This document shows positions 16,347-24,106 of a stretch of 28,464 nt of DNA, piece by piece. A program made the position numbers and the translations under genes. Position 1 is the first letter of the stretch. The number at the start of each line of letters is the position of its first letter. This DNA is from Dehalococcoidia bacterium (GTDB taxonomy: Bacteria; Chloroflexota; Dehalococcoidia; Dehalococcoidales; UBA1222): NCBI GenBank assembly GCA_009783135.1, contig WRHS01000006.1, positions 1 to 28,464 of the forward strand, in the 5' to 3' direction. A model generated the notes under the pieces. The model was given only the letters and a program-made list of their open reading frames with translations, was not told where the DNA came from and did not search any database.

Positions 16347-16799
16347 ATGAAAGTCATTTTTCTAAAAGATGTTCCTAATGTTGCCAAAGCTAATGAGATC
16401 AAGGAAGTGAATGACGGATACGCACGCAACTTCCTCATTCCCAAAAAGTTGGCTGTTTTGGCAAACGCTGATATTCAACAGCATCTGGAGGCACAAAAGC
16501 GCGCCGAGACACGCCGCAAGGAGGAGTACAGGGCTGAGCTAAAGGTGTTGTCCCAGCGCATTGAAAACGTAACCGTTAACCTGAAAGGCAAGGTAGGCAA
16601 CAAAGGGCAGCTTTACGGTTCAATTACGAACAGTGACGTCGCCGCGGCGCTATCAAAACTGCTTGGCAGCGAAATCGACAAGCGCAAAGTGGAACTGACC
16701 GAACCTTTGCGCCATACGGGCACCTTTGAGGCGCTCGTGCGCCTTTCAAGTGATCTGACGCCCAGCGTCAAAATCATCATCAGCTGTGAGGAAAGCTAA
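16347..16799 (+). CDS. rplI: 50S ribosomal protein bL9
   Basis: Binds 23S rRNA at the base of the L1 stalk. All 150 residues of the usual two-domain protein are present. The N-terminal RNA-binding domain begins MKVIFLKDVPNVAKANEIKE and contains DGYARNFLIPKKLAV. A charged connecting helix spans about residues 45-75. The C-terminal domain contains GKVGNKGQLYGSITNSDVA. A GAGGT element precedes the ATG. The stop codon is directly followed by the dnaB ATG with no gap, so the two are translationally coupled. The rplI-dnaB order is a widespread arrangement. Confidence 0.97.
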   Translation: MKVIFLKDVPNVAKANEIKEVNDGYARNFLIPKKLAVLANADIQQHLEAQKRAETRRKEEYRAELKVLSQRIENVTVNLKGKVGNKGQLYGSITNSDVAAALSKLLGSEIDKRKVELTEPLRHTGTFEALVRLSSDLTPSVKIIISCEES

Positions 16800-18173
16800 A
16801 TGACCGGCGTTAATCTACCACCTCACGATATAGACGCTGAGGAGGCCGTCAACGGCTCACTGCTAATTGATGGCAAATGCGTATATCAGGTGGCTGTTTT
16901 ATTGCGACCGGACGACTTCTTATCCGAGGCCAACCGCCTGATATATCAGGCGGAGCTGAGCATTTATCACCGCGATGAAGCAATTGACCAAATCACTGTA
17001 GCCCAGGAACTGGACCGACAAGGACTACTGGATAAAATCGGCGGCGCCGCATACCTGAACCACCTGATTTCCGTTGTACCAACATCTTTGGACATTGAGC
17101 ATTACGCCCAAATAGTCTATCGCCTATCAATCATGCGCCAGCTCATATCGGCCGGCGACAAGATTTCCTCTCTGGGTTATGAGGCCGACCCCGATACCGG
17201 CAGCACCCTTAACAAAGCCGAGGACGTACTGTTCCGCCTGCGCAACGAGCGCGGACGCTTGGATTTCGTACCCATCAAGAGCATCTTGGACAAATACTTT
17301 GAGGAAACTCCAAAACCGGAAGAGGGCATTTTCCAGCGCATACCGTACATCAACACAGGCTTTCACGGGCTGGATGAATTGCTCGGTGGCATGCAGCGCT
17401 CCGATCTGATCGTATTGGCCGGACGCCCGTCAATGGGTAAAACGTCCCTCGCCATGAACATCGCACGCAACGCGGCCATAGGACAGGGTGCCTGTGTGGC
17501 TATTTTCAGCCTTGAGATGTCAAATGAATCGCTGGTGCAGCGCCTGCTGGCCTCAGAGGCTGAGGTGAACTCCAAACGCATACGGCTGGGGAGCAACAAC
17601 TTTGAGGAAGAACAGGCCATTATGGATGCGCATGGCAAGCTTTCTTCGGCTTCCATATATATTGATGATTCCCCTATGGTACGGGTGGTTGAAATGCGCA
17701 GTAAAGCGCGCCGACTGCACTACGAACAACCGTTGGACTTAATCATCCTCGACTACCTGCAGTTGCTGCAAAGCGAGGGACGCTCGGAAAACCGCGTACA
17801 GGAGTTATCCAACATCACCCGTTCGCTCAAGGGGCTTGCACGCGAGCTAAATGTTCCGCTGATCGCCGTCTCGCAGCTCTCACGTGCCGTGGAAGGACGC
17901 GCCATCCATATACCCCAACTTTCAGACCTCAGGGAATCGGGGGCCATTGAGCAGGATGCCGACATCGTGATTTTTATCTACCGCGATGAGGTATACTACA
18001 AAACCGAAGAGGAGTGGGAACGCGAACATCCGAATCAGGTGTATCCGCGCGAGATTGCCGACATCATTGTAGCCAAACATCGCAATGGTCCAATCGGACA
18101 GATCAAAGTGCGTTTTAAGAACGCTCTTACCAAATTTGATAATCTGCACGATGCAACAGCGCAACTGCCATGA
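16800..18173 (+). CDS. dnaB: Replicative DNA helicase
   Basis: Hexameric 5'-3' helicase at the replication fork; partner of DnaG. The N-terminal domain begins near PPHDIDAEEAVNGSLLIDG. A linker follows, then the RecA-like motor with Walker A GRPSMGKTS (about residues 208-216), Walker B LIILDYLQLL, the VSQLSRAVE motif and SDLRESGAIEQDADIVIFIY. At 457 residues it is full length with no intein. The ATG begins at the base after the rplI stop and the ribosome binding site (GAGGAAAG) lies inside rplI. Its TGA overlaps the start of the DnaD-like gene (ATGA, 18170-18173). Being in one operon with a DnaD-like protein and a DnaC-like loader makes this a compact helicase-loading unit. Confidence 0.97.
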   Translation: MTGVNLPPHDIDAEEAVNGSLLIDGKCVYQVAVLLRPDDFLSEANRLIYQAELSIYHRDEAIDQITVAQELDRQGLLDKIGGAAYLNHLISVVPTSLDIEHYAQIVYRLSIMRQLISAGDKISSLGYEADPDTGSTLNKAEDVLFRLRNERGRLDFVPIKSILDKYFEETPKPEEGIFQRIPYINTGFHGLDELLGGMQRSDLIVLAGRPSMGKTSLAMNIARNAAIGQGACVAIFSLEMSNESLVQRLLASEAEVNSKRIRLGSNNFEEEQAIMDAHGKLSSASIYIDDSPMVRVVEMRSKARRLHYEQPLDLIILDYLQLLQSEGRSENRVQELSNITRSLKGLARELNVPLIAVSQLSRAVEGRAIHIPQLSDLRESGAIEQDADIVIFIYRDEVYYKTEEEWEREHPNQVYPREIADIIVAKHRNGPIGQIKVRFKNALTKFDNLHDATAQLP

Positions 18174-18877
18174 AAAACTTTGACGGATTCCCGGCCAATA
18201 TGCAGTGCACACCCATTCCAAACCTCTTTCTGAGTTTGCTCATGCCGGATATGGAAACAAACGAACTGAAGTGCGTCCTTTTCATTTTTCAGGCAATTTA
18301 CTCAAAAAAAGGCAGCCTGCGGTACGTCAGCCAAAGTGAGCTTTTCTCAAACGCACCGTTACTTGCCGGCATGCAAAGCCCGGGCAAGTCCGCAGCCGAG
18401 ACAATAGAGGAACCTTTGGCATCAGCCGTAAAACGCGGGATTATCATCCGTGTTGAGGTCACAAATGAAAACGTGCGCGAGCATTTGTATTTTCTAAACA
18501 CACCAAGTGACCGCCGGGCAGTTGAGAAAATACGCAGCGGATACCTCAATCTGCCCCAAATTGAAGCTGTAAGACCAGCTTTTATTCCGGCAAAGCAACC
18601 TGACATTTTCAGCCTCTATGAAGAAAATATCGGTATGCTGACACCTATGATCGCCGAAGAGTTAAAGGATGCGCAGGCGCAGTATTCAGAGGAATGGCTC
18701 CGCGATGCTCTGCGCGAGGCGGTTTATGCCAACAAGCGCAACTGGCGCTATATTTCACGTATACTGGAACGCTGGACCAGCGAAGGTAAAAAAGATGGAA
18801 CATATCGGCAAAATACTTCCCAAGAAGACCCCGACAGGTATATCCGCGGCCAATACGGACACCTTATCCACCGCTAA
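18170..18877 (+). CDS. DnaD-domain primosome protein
   Basis: A DnaD/DnaB2-type factor expected to help open or remodel origin DNA and recruit the helicase loader. The N-terminal half (about residues 15-115) looks like a winged-helix domain (NELKCVLFIFQAIYSKKG, then VSQSELF). A linker leads to the C-terminal DnaD domain at about 145-205 (DIFSLYEENIGMLTPMIAEE, YSEEWLRDALREAVYANKRN). The diagnostic YIxxILxxW motif appears as YISRILERW at 194-202. The start overlaps the dnaB stop by four bases. Its last 83 bases overlap the start of the DnaC-like gene in another frame, so its C-terminal tail (residues 209-235, rich in Arg, Tyr, Gln) is encoded in shared DNA. DnaD proteins are best known from Firmicutes. 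Confidence 0.85.
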   Translation: MKNFDGFPANMQCTPIPNLFLSLLMPDMETNELKCVLFIFQAIYSKKGSLRYVSQSELFSNAPLLAGMQSPGKSAAETIEEPLASAVKRGIIIRVEVTNENVREHLYFLNTPSDRRAVEKIRSGYLNLPQIEAVRPAFIPAKQPDIFSLYEENIGMLTPMIAEELKDAQAQYSEEWLRDALREAVYANKRNWRYISRILERWTSEGKKDGTYRQNTSQEDPDRYIRGQYGHLIHR

Positions 18878-20207
18878 AAAACAGTCGCACACTGAAAACG
18901 TCTGCACCATCTGCAATGGTGCCGGCTTCGTTTATCCCCTGTTTGCTGACGGCAAAACAAATTACAGCGATGCTATTCCATGCCGGTGCATACAAAAGCA
19001 AGGCACAGCCAAGCACCGCAAACAACTGGAAACATATGCAAACATGGGTGCTCTGAGAAATGTTTCCTTCGACAAGCTTGCGCCATGTGGATGCAGCGGA
19101 GATGCCCGACTGCAACAGCGTTACGGTGCCGCTTTCACGGCAGCTAAAAAGTTTGCCGCAGCCCCATCCGGCTGGCTGGTATTCATCGGTGCTGTAGGAA
19201 GCGGCAAAACACACCTGGCCGCAGCGATTGCAAGCGAGCGTATCTCACACGACTCTGTGGTGTTTTTTATCACTGCCGCCGATTTGCTGGATCACTTACG
19301 CTCGGCTTTCAGCCCTGACAGCACGCAGACATACGACCGTTTATTCGACCAGGTGCGCAGCGCGCCGCTCCTGGTTTTGGATGACCTTGGAATACAGGCC
19401 GCCACCCCTTGGGCGCAGGAAAAACTAGACCAGCTTTTGACGCACCGCTTCAACTACGAACTACCTACCGTCATAACATCAGAAATCACACCGGATCAGA
19501 TGGATATGCGTTTGCGCAGCCGTCTGAAAAACGAAACGTTATGCCAGTTGTTCTCATTCGACGATGACATCAAAGAAGCAGATTACCGCTGGAGAGAAGG
19601 TCTGGAACTGCAAAAAAATATGACTTTCGCGACTTTCGATCACCGCCGCATCAACTTACCGCAGGAGCAGCAGGATAATCTGTCACGCGCTTATGATCTG
19701 GCGCTTGGTTTTGCCAAGGCACCTGACGGCTGGGTAATATTCCAGGGAGGAACAGGCTGCGGTAAAACACACCTCGCGGCAGCCATCGTAAATTTCCGCT
19801 ACCAGGCCCAACAGGCGGCGCAGTTTGTGGTAGTGCCGGAGTTTTTGGACCAATTGCGCGCCACTTTCTCGCCGGAGAGCAAAACATCTTACGACCGGCT
19901 TTTTGAGAATATAAAGACAACCCCACTGCTGGTGCTGGATGATTTCGGGGCACAGAATGCCACCCCCTGGGAAAAAGAAAAGCTGTACCAGATAATCAAC
20001 TACCGCTACAACGCACAATTACCCATGGTCATCACCACTAATATGCGGCTAGAGGAAATCGAAAGCCGTATCGGCTCGCGTCTGGCCGACCCGAAAATGA
20101 GTACCCCTTTCAACATTACAGCGCCTGACTTCCGTACAAGTATGGTGTCATCGGTGCCCGCAAAACAACCCTATCAGAAACACAGAACCTCCGACCGTTC
20201 AAAATAA
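18795..20207 (+). CDS. DnaC/DnaI-like helicase loader with two tandem AAA+ domains
   Basis: The expected role is to load the DnaB helicase. Typical DnaC/DnaI loaders have one AAA+ domain; this 470-residue protein has two similar ones. The N-terminal part has zinc-type cysteines C37/C40 (VCTICNGAGF) and C63/C65 (PCRC). AAA 1 has Walker A GAVGSGKTHLAA (133-144) and Walker B LLVLDDLG (192-199), sensor 1 region VITSE (226-230) and RLRSRL. AAA 2 has Walker A GGTGCGKTHLAA (318-329), Walker B LLVLDDFG (378-385), sensor 1 VITTN and RIGSRL. The repeated unit also includes APSGWLVF / APDGWVIF and FSPDSTQTYDRLF / FSPESKTSYDRLF. The ATG at 18795 (GAAGG upstream) is the only ATG that keeps the zinc motif, so the 83-base overlap with the DnaD-like gene appears real. 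The sensor 1 Asn is Glu in AAA 1. Confidence is for the loader family; the loading role is inferred from context. Confidence 0.85.
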   Translation: MEHIGKILPKKTPTGISAANTDTLSTAKKQSHTENVCTICNGAGFVYPLFADGKTNYSDAIPCRCIQKQGTAKHRKQLETYANMGALRNVSFDKLAPCGCSGDARLQQRYGAAFTAAKKFAAAPSGWLVFIGAVGSGKTHLAAAIASERISHDSVVFFITAADLLDHLRSAFSPDSTQTYDRLFDQVRSAPLLVLDDLGIQAATPWAQEKLDQLLTHRFNYELPTVITSEITPDQMDMRLRSRLKNETLCQLFSFDDDIKEADYRWREGLELQKNMTFATFDHRRINLPQEQQDNLSRAYDLALGFAKAPDGWVIFQGGTGCGKTHLAAAIVNFRYQAQQAAQFVVVPEFLDQLRATFSPESKTSYDRLFENIKTTPLLVLDDFGAQNATPWEKEKLYQIINYRYNAQLPMVITTNMRLEEIESRIGSRLADPKMSTPFNITAPDFRTSMVSSVPAKQPYQKHRTSDRSK

Positions 20208-20218
20208 AGGATAAGGCA

Positions 20219-20446
20219 TTGTTTGAAGATTTTGAGATTGAAATTCACTGTCCGGAATGTGACGCCGAGTTGGAGGTTAAACTCAGCCAGATCAAGCGGC
20301 AGGAAAGCGTCTCTTGCCCGGGATGCCGCAAAAACATCGACCTAAGACCAGATGAGGCACCAAGCTCAGCCGAAACTCAGGCAGTGGATGACTCATTTGC
20401 CAACATCAGGCAAACCATAGAAAGTTTTCAAGAACCTCAAGTCTAA
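20219..20446 (+). CDS. Small zinc-ribbon protein
   Basis: 75 residues with two CPxC knuckles, HCPECDAELEVKL (Cys at about 11 and 14) and SCPGCRKNIDLRP (Cys at about 33 and 36), spaced like a rubredoxin-type zinc ribbon. The C-terminal half is acidic and Ser/Gln-rich. Translation starts at TTG 20219 with AAGGA about ten bases upstream, 11 bases after the stop of the loader gene, so it is the last gene of the rplI-dnaB operon. Function unknown; such proteins may bind nucleic acid or protein partners. The 72 bases between it and the convergent ricT stop show only weak short hairpins and no clear terminator. Confidence 0.65.
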   Translation: MFEDFEIEIHCPECDAELEVKLSQIKRQESVSCPGCRKNIDLRPDEAPSSAETQAVDDSFANIRQTIESFQEPQV

Positions 20447-20518
20447 AGTTGCCATGGCATGCCGCTGCATTTGCAAAAACGCAGAGTTCGCTGCAATACG
20501 CCGCAGGCTGGTCATTAT

Positions 20519-21475
20519 TTAGGTGGATTCATTTTTGGGAACCTCAGTTGTCGTTTCGCCGTTTTGCGCATTGCCCGCTTCACTCAAAGCGCCTGGCGGC
20601 TCATTTCCGGCAGTCTGCGAGGCAGGTGCCGCCGCGGAACGGGATGCCTGCGGTGTGCCTTTTTCAGACGGGCGGGGTTCCAGTATTTTAACCTTTGAGG
20701 CAGGCAGCTCAATGCGCACACCTGTTTCATACTCCACCAGAACCTTCTCCTCCAGAGTGTTCTGCCCCACCACAACGCCAATACCTGTATCGGTCATAAC
20801 ACGCTGCCCGTTGGACGGCATTTTTTCTTTAAGCGCACGATATTGTTCGCATTCATAACCAAGACAACAAAGCAGCCGCCCGCACACACCAGATATCTTC
20901 ATGGGATTAAGCGGCAAATCCTGTATCTTAGCCATCTTGATGGAGACCGGCGAAAACTCATCCAAAAAAGCAGCGCAGCAGTGTTCACGCCCGCACCTGC
21001 CGAAGCCTCCCAGCAATTTGGCCTCATCACGCGGACCTATTTGGCGCAACTCAACACGCACTTTTAGGCTACGGCTCAACTCACGCACCAAATCACGAAA
21101 ATCCACGCGTCCGTCTGCGCTGAAAAAAACCACTAAATGCGAAGCATCCAAGTTATACTCAGCGGAAATGAGCTTCATAGGCAGATTGAGCTCACCCACC
21201 AAGCGATTCGTTTCTGCAAGCGCATCCCATTCTTTGGAGCATAAGTGCGCAGCTCGCTCAATATCCTCTGCATTTGCCAGCCTTAGAACAGGCTTAATGG
21301 GCTCAGCCAACTCTCCTGCGGCATCTTTGGTTGTAAACAGCACCACCCGTCCCAAAGCCAGTCCGTTAACCGTTCCGACCACAACATTATCACCCAGCTT
21401 TAGCCCCAATCCCGCAGGTTCAAAATGATATATCTTGCTGTTTTTGCGAAAACGCACACCTACTATTTCTAACAT
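20519..21475 (-). CDS. ricT: PSP1-domain protein, RicT (YaaT) homologue
   Basis: PSP1 family; in Bacillus subtilis RicT (YaaT) joins RicA and RicF in an iron-sulfur complex that promotes RNase Y-dependent mRNA maturation. The 318 residues include VGVRFRKNSKIYHFEPAGL at the start and the Cys-rich signature GGFGRCGREHCCAAF (Cys161, 166, 167) with SGVCGRLLCCLGYE (Cys198, 203, 204). These are the residues expected to hold clusters in the Ric complex. The last 50 or so residues are low-complexity (Ala, Pro, Glu, Ser, Thr), probably disordered. ATG 21475 is preferred over GTG 21478 because of its spacing from AGGGGT. It lies 15 bases after the holB stop; the holB-ricT order is the same as in Bacillus. 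RicA and RicF homologues are not in the window. Confidence 0.85.
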   Translation of the reverse strand: MLEIVGVRFRKNSKIYHFEPAGLGLKLGDNVVVGTVNGLALGRVVLFTTKDAAGELAEPIKPVLRLANAEDIERAAHLCSKEWDALAETNRLVGELNLPMKLISAEYNLDASHLVVFFSADGRVDFRDLVRELSRSLKVRVELRQIGPRDEAKLLGGFGRCGREHCCAAFLDEFSPVSIKMAKIQDLPLNPMKISGVCGRLLCCLGYECEQYRALKEKMPSNGQRVMTDTGIGVVVGQNTLEEKVLVEYETGVRIELPASKVKILEPRPSEKGTPQASRSAAAPASQTAGNEPPGALSEAGNAQNGETTTEVPKNEST

Positions 21476-21490
21476 CACACACCCCTATGT

Positions 21491-22516
21491 TCAGACTTTT
21501 TTTAAATTCACCGAAGGCATATCCAGCATCATCACATCCAGCACCAAACGCGGGCTGGCATTCTGCCAAAGCTGCCTTAAGGCAACGCTTACAGCAGTTA
21601 TACCTTTACGGATTTCCTTTATGTTAAATTCTTGCGCCAATAATTGCAATTTGTCGCCGTAGTCAAGGTTAACAATTTCAGCTCCTAAGCCTATTCCAAA
21701 CAGCAGCATATCGCGCAGAATCCCCAACAAATCCCCCAATGCCTCGCGTACCTCAGTGCGCCTTTGTGTAAAACGTGTAGCGAGCTCTGCGGCATACTCA
21801 AAACGTGTCTCAAGATTACCGGCGAGCACATCAAGCAGGCGGCTTAGGCGTTCTGCGCGGCGTTCCAGCACACTTTCATCAGAGGTTGCCATCAGTGCTG
21901 AGCCGGGACAACCCCGGCTCAGGCGGCTTAATAAACGTGCTCCTTCAGCCGCAACTCCCTGTGTCAACAGCGCCGCCTCAATCTTGGACGCAGCCACAGG
22001 TCTCAAGTCCAAGCGCTGACAACGCGATATAACCGTCTCCGGCAGACGGGATGGCTCATTGCTCAAAAGCAGAAATATTACTTTCTCCTGCGGTTCCTCC
22101 AGTGTCTTTAAAAGACAGTTAGCCGCCTCAGATGAAAGCATCTCTGCCGCATCAATAATAAACACGCGGTATTTTCCCTCAAATGCCGGCAAGCTGACCC
22201 AGTGATGGATATCATCACGCACCTGCTTAATGCTGATTTCGATACGCGAATTTGATTTGTCATCTGAGGAGGGGTTCTCCAGCGCCACCACCCGCACGTC
22301 AGGATGTGCTGCAGAGACAATGCGCCGGCATACAGGGCAAACCCCGCAAGGACTCTCCGCCTGACAGCAATTGAGCGCTTGCGCAAGCGTCAAAGCCAGC
22401 GTCATCTTGCCTATATGGGGTAACCCGCTAATCAGATAGGCATGCCCCAAAGTACCTTTGTATAAAGCTTTCCTGATACGGGCTTGCGCCAGTTCATGAC
22501 CTATCACCTGCCACAT
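21491..22516 (-). CDS. holB: DNA polymerase III delta' subunit (clamp loader)
   Basis: Stator subunit of the clamp loader that places the beta clamp on DNA. The 341 residues begin MWQVIGHELAQARIRKAL. The P-loop position reads GLPHIGKMT, a degraded Walker A as expected for a delta' subunit that does not hydrolyse ATP (gamma/tau would keep GxxGxGKT). The zinc module cysteines are C50 or C51, then C57, C60 and C63. The SRC sensor motif is present (VISRCQRLDL), and the conserved FIIDAAEMLSSEAANCLLKT precedes TLEEPQEKVIFLLLSNEPSR. The ATG at 22516 has a G-rich ribosome binding site (GGGGGG) and lies 16 bases after the lysA stop, so the gene is in the lysA-holB-ricT operon. Confidence 0.93.
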   Translation of the reverse strand: MWQVIGHELAQARIRKALYKGTLGHAYLISGLPHIGKMTLALTLAQALNCCQAESPCGVCPVCRRIVSAAHPDVRVVALENPSSDDKSNSRIEISIKQVRDDIHHWVSLPAFEGKYRVFIIDAAEMLSSEAANCLLKTLEEPQEKVIFLLLSNEPSRLPETVISRCQRLDLRPVAASKIEAALLTQGVAAEGARLLSRLSRGCPGSALMATSDESVLERRAERLSRLLDVLAGNLETRFEYAAELATRFTQRRTEVREALGDLLGILRDMLLFGIGLGAEIVNLDYGDKLQLLAQEFNIKEIRKGITAVSVALRQLWQNASPRLVLDVMMLDMPSVNLKKV

Positions 22517-22532
22517 ACAACCCCCCCAGTTT

Positions 22533-23840
22533 TTACGGCATATCGCAACGGGTAATGTCCTGATATGTTTCGCGACGACGCACAAGACGGTCAGAATCGT
22601 CGGATAACATCACGATTGGCGGCCTGAGAGCAGCATTATAGTTGCTGGCCATCGGCAGGCAGTAAGCGCCGCACACAGGCACAGCGATAATATCGCCGGA
22701 GGAGACCGGCGGCAGCATGATATCATGCACCAATATGTCACCGGACTCACAGAAATGCCCCGCTATTGTGACCTGCTCAGTGTTTTCTTCATTCATGCGA
22801 TTGGCCAGCACCGCCTCATAGCGCGCCGCATAAAGTGCCGGACGGATGTTATCCGCCATGCCGCCATCCACTGCCACATAACGCACCGGTCCGGCAACAT
22901 CCTTGATGCTACCGACACGATATAGCGCCACACCAGATTGCGCAACTATAGAACGCCCGGGCTCAATGACCAATTTCGGAGGCGCCATATTTAAAGACTG
23001 ACATAAGACCATAATACGCCCCGTAATCTGCCCGGCGTAGTAGGATATATCGGGTACTTTGTCCTCAACAGTGTAAGGCACCGCATAACCACCACCGACA
23101 TTGAGTTCACGCAGCCCAACAGCATACTTCTCCTTCGCATCAAAGGCCAGTTTCATCACGACATCCAAGGCATCCAGATATGGAGTTGCCTCATCAATTA
23201 GCGAGCCAACATGGAAATGCAGCCCCACAAGATTGACGCCGGGCAGCAACATGGCGCACGAAATGCCCTCTTCGGCGTCACACAGCGCAAAGCCAAATTT
23301 ACTGCCGACTCCGCCCGTTGCGATATGGCTATGTGTATGGGCATCCACACCAGGGGTAATGCGCAGCAAAATATCCTGAGTCCTGCCGCTTTCATCAGCC
23401 AACGCCGCCAAGACGCGCAGCTCATCAATGTTATCCACCACGATGCGCCCAACCTGCTGTTTGAGTGCAGCGCTTAACTCGTCAGCCGACTTGTTGTTGC
23501 CATGAAAATAAATTCGCTCTGGTGGGAAGTCGGCTGTTTTGGCAATGTGAAGCTCGCCTCCGGAAACCACATCCAGCCCCAAGCCTTCTTCCTTCAATAG
23601 AGCCGCAAGGGACGTATGAAGAAAAGCCTTGCCGGCATATACCACGGTGGTATTTGGGTGGCGCTTCCCAAACTCATCTTTAAATTCACGGCAACGCCCG
23701 CGCAGCGTCGGCTCGTCGAAAAGATAAAGCGGAGTACCATATCTCGCCGCAAGCTCAACCGCATCACAGCCGCCAATGCTCAAATGGTCTGCATCATTAA
23801 TATTTGTTTTGTAGGGGAAAAGTGTTATTCTATTGTTCAT
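22533..23840 (-). CDS. lysA: Diaminopimelate decarboxylase
   Basis: PLP enzyme for the last step of lysine synthesis, meso-diaminopimelate to L-lysine. The 435 residues carry the fold-type III alanine-racemase-like barrel. The PLP lysine is in VVYAGKAFL (Lys71; many homologues read YAxKA). Other motifs are LHFHVGSLI, LNVGGGYAVPY, the phosphate-binding EPGRSIVAQSG and the active-site HFCESGDIL. The ATG at 23840 (MNNRITLFPYKTNI) is chosen over a start 26 codons upstream because those codons cover the putative promoter. No Shine-Dalgarno is visible and the promoter would start the mRNA almost at the ATG. It is the first gene of the operon with holB and ricT, an arrangement without obvious metabolic logic. 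Confidence 0.93.
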   Translation of the reverse strand: MNNRITLFPYKTNINDADHLSIGGCDAVELAARYGTPLYLFDEPTLRGRCREFKDEFGKRHPNTTVVYAGKAFLHTSLAALLKEEGLGLDVVSGGELHIAKTADFPPERIYFHGNNKSADELSAALKQQVGRIVVDNIDELRVLAALADESGRTQDILLRITPGVDAHTHSHIATGGVGSKFGFALCDAEEGISCAMLLPGVNLVGLHFHVGSLIDEATPYLDALDVVMKLAFDAKEKYAVGLRELNVGGGYAVPYTVEDKVPDISYYAGQITGRIMVLCQSLNMAPPKLVIEPGRSIVAQSGVALYRVGSIKDVAGPVRYVAVDGGMADNIRPALYAARYEAVLANRMNEENTEQVTIAGHFCESGDILVHDIMLPPVSSGDIIAVPVCGAYCLPMASNYNAALRPPIVMLSDDSDRLVRRRETYQDITRCDMP

Positions 23841-23849
23841 TGTCCGGTT

Positions 23850-23879
23850 ATGATAGCAATGGTAACAAGCATACGTCAA
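23850..23879 (-). promoter_or_regulatory. Promoter of the lysA-holB-ricT operon
   Basis: On the minus strand, TTGACG (23879-23874), an 18-base spacer and TATCAT (23855-23850). The start site would be at about 23843, two to four bases before the lysA ATG at 23840. This fits a leaderless transcript and the absence of a ribosome binding site. Confidence 0.45.
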
Positions 23880-23944
23880 TTTACCACGCATACGAGGACA
23901 GCTAATGTATATCAACAATCAGGTATTCGGACCTATACAAACCA

Positions 23945-23973
23945 TTGTTCGTTGCATCAAGACATGTTAGAAT
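23945..23973 (+). promoter_or_regulatory. Promoter of the secreted Cys/Tyr-rich protein
   Basis: TTGTTC (23945-23950), 17 bases, then TAGAAT (23968-23973) preceded by TGT, an extended -10. It is divergent from the lysA promoter. The expected leader to the ATG at 24107 is about 125 bases and contains a G-rich stretch (24023-24028) and a strong AAGGAGGT at 24095-24102. Confidence 0.5.
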
Positions 23974-24106
23974 GGTTTAACTAGCACCGATACACTTCCT
24001 GCAGTTAAGATTCATATGCAAAGGGGGGTGATTGCCTTACTACACAAGTTACCTAGTGTATGCTAATCAATAGGTTGACTTTGCACAACAATTCAAGGAG
24101 GTAAAT

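Noticed and set aside
20447..20518. Possible bidirectional terminator between the zinc-ribbon gene and ricT
   Set aside because: Only four-base stems (CTGC/GCAG) without T runs are visible.
24016..24066. 16-codon open frame in the leader of the secreted protein gene
   Set aside because: No ribosome binding site precedes its ATG, and the G-rich run inside it is too close to the alternative GTG or TTG starts.
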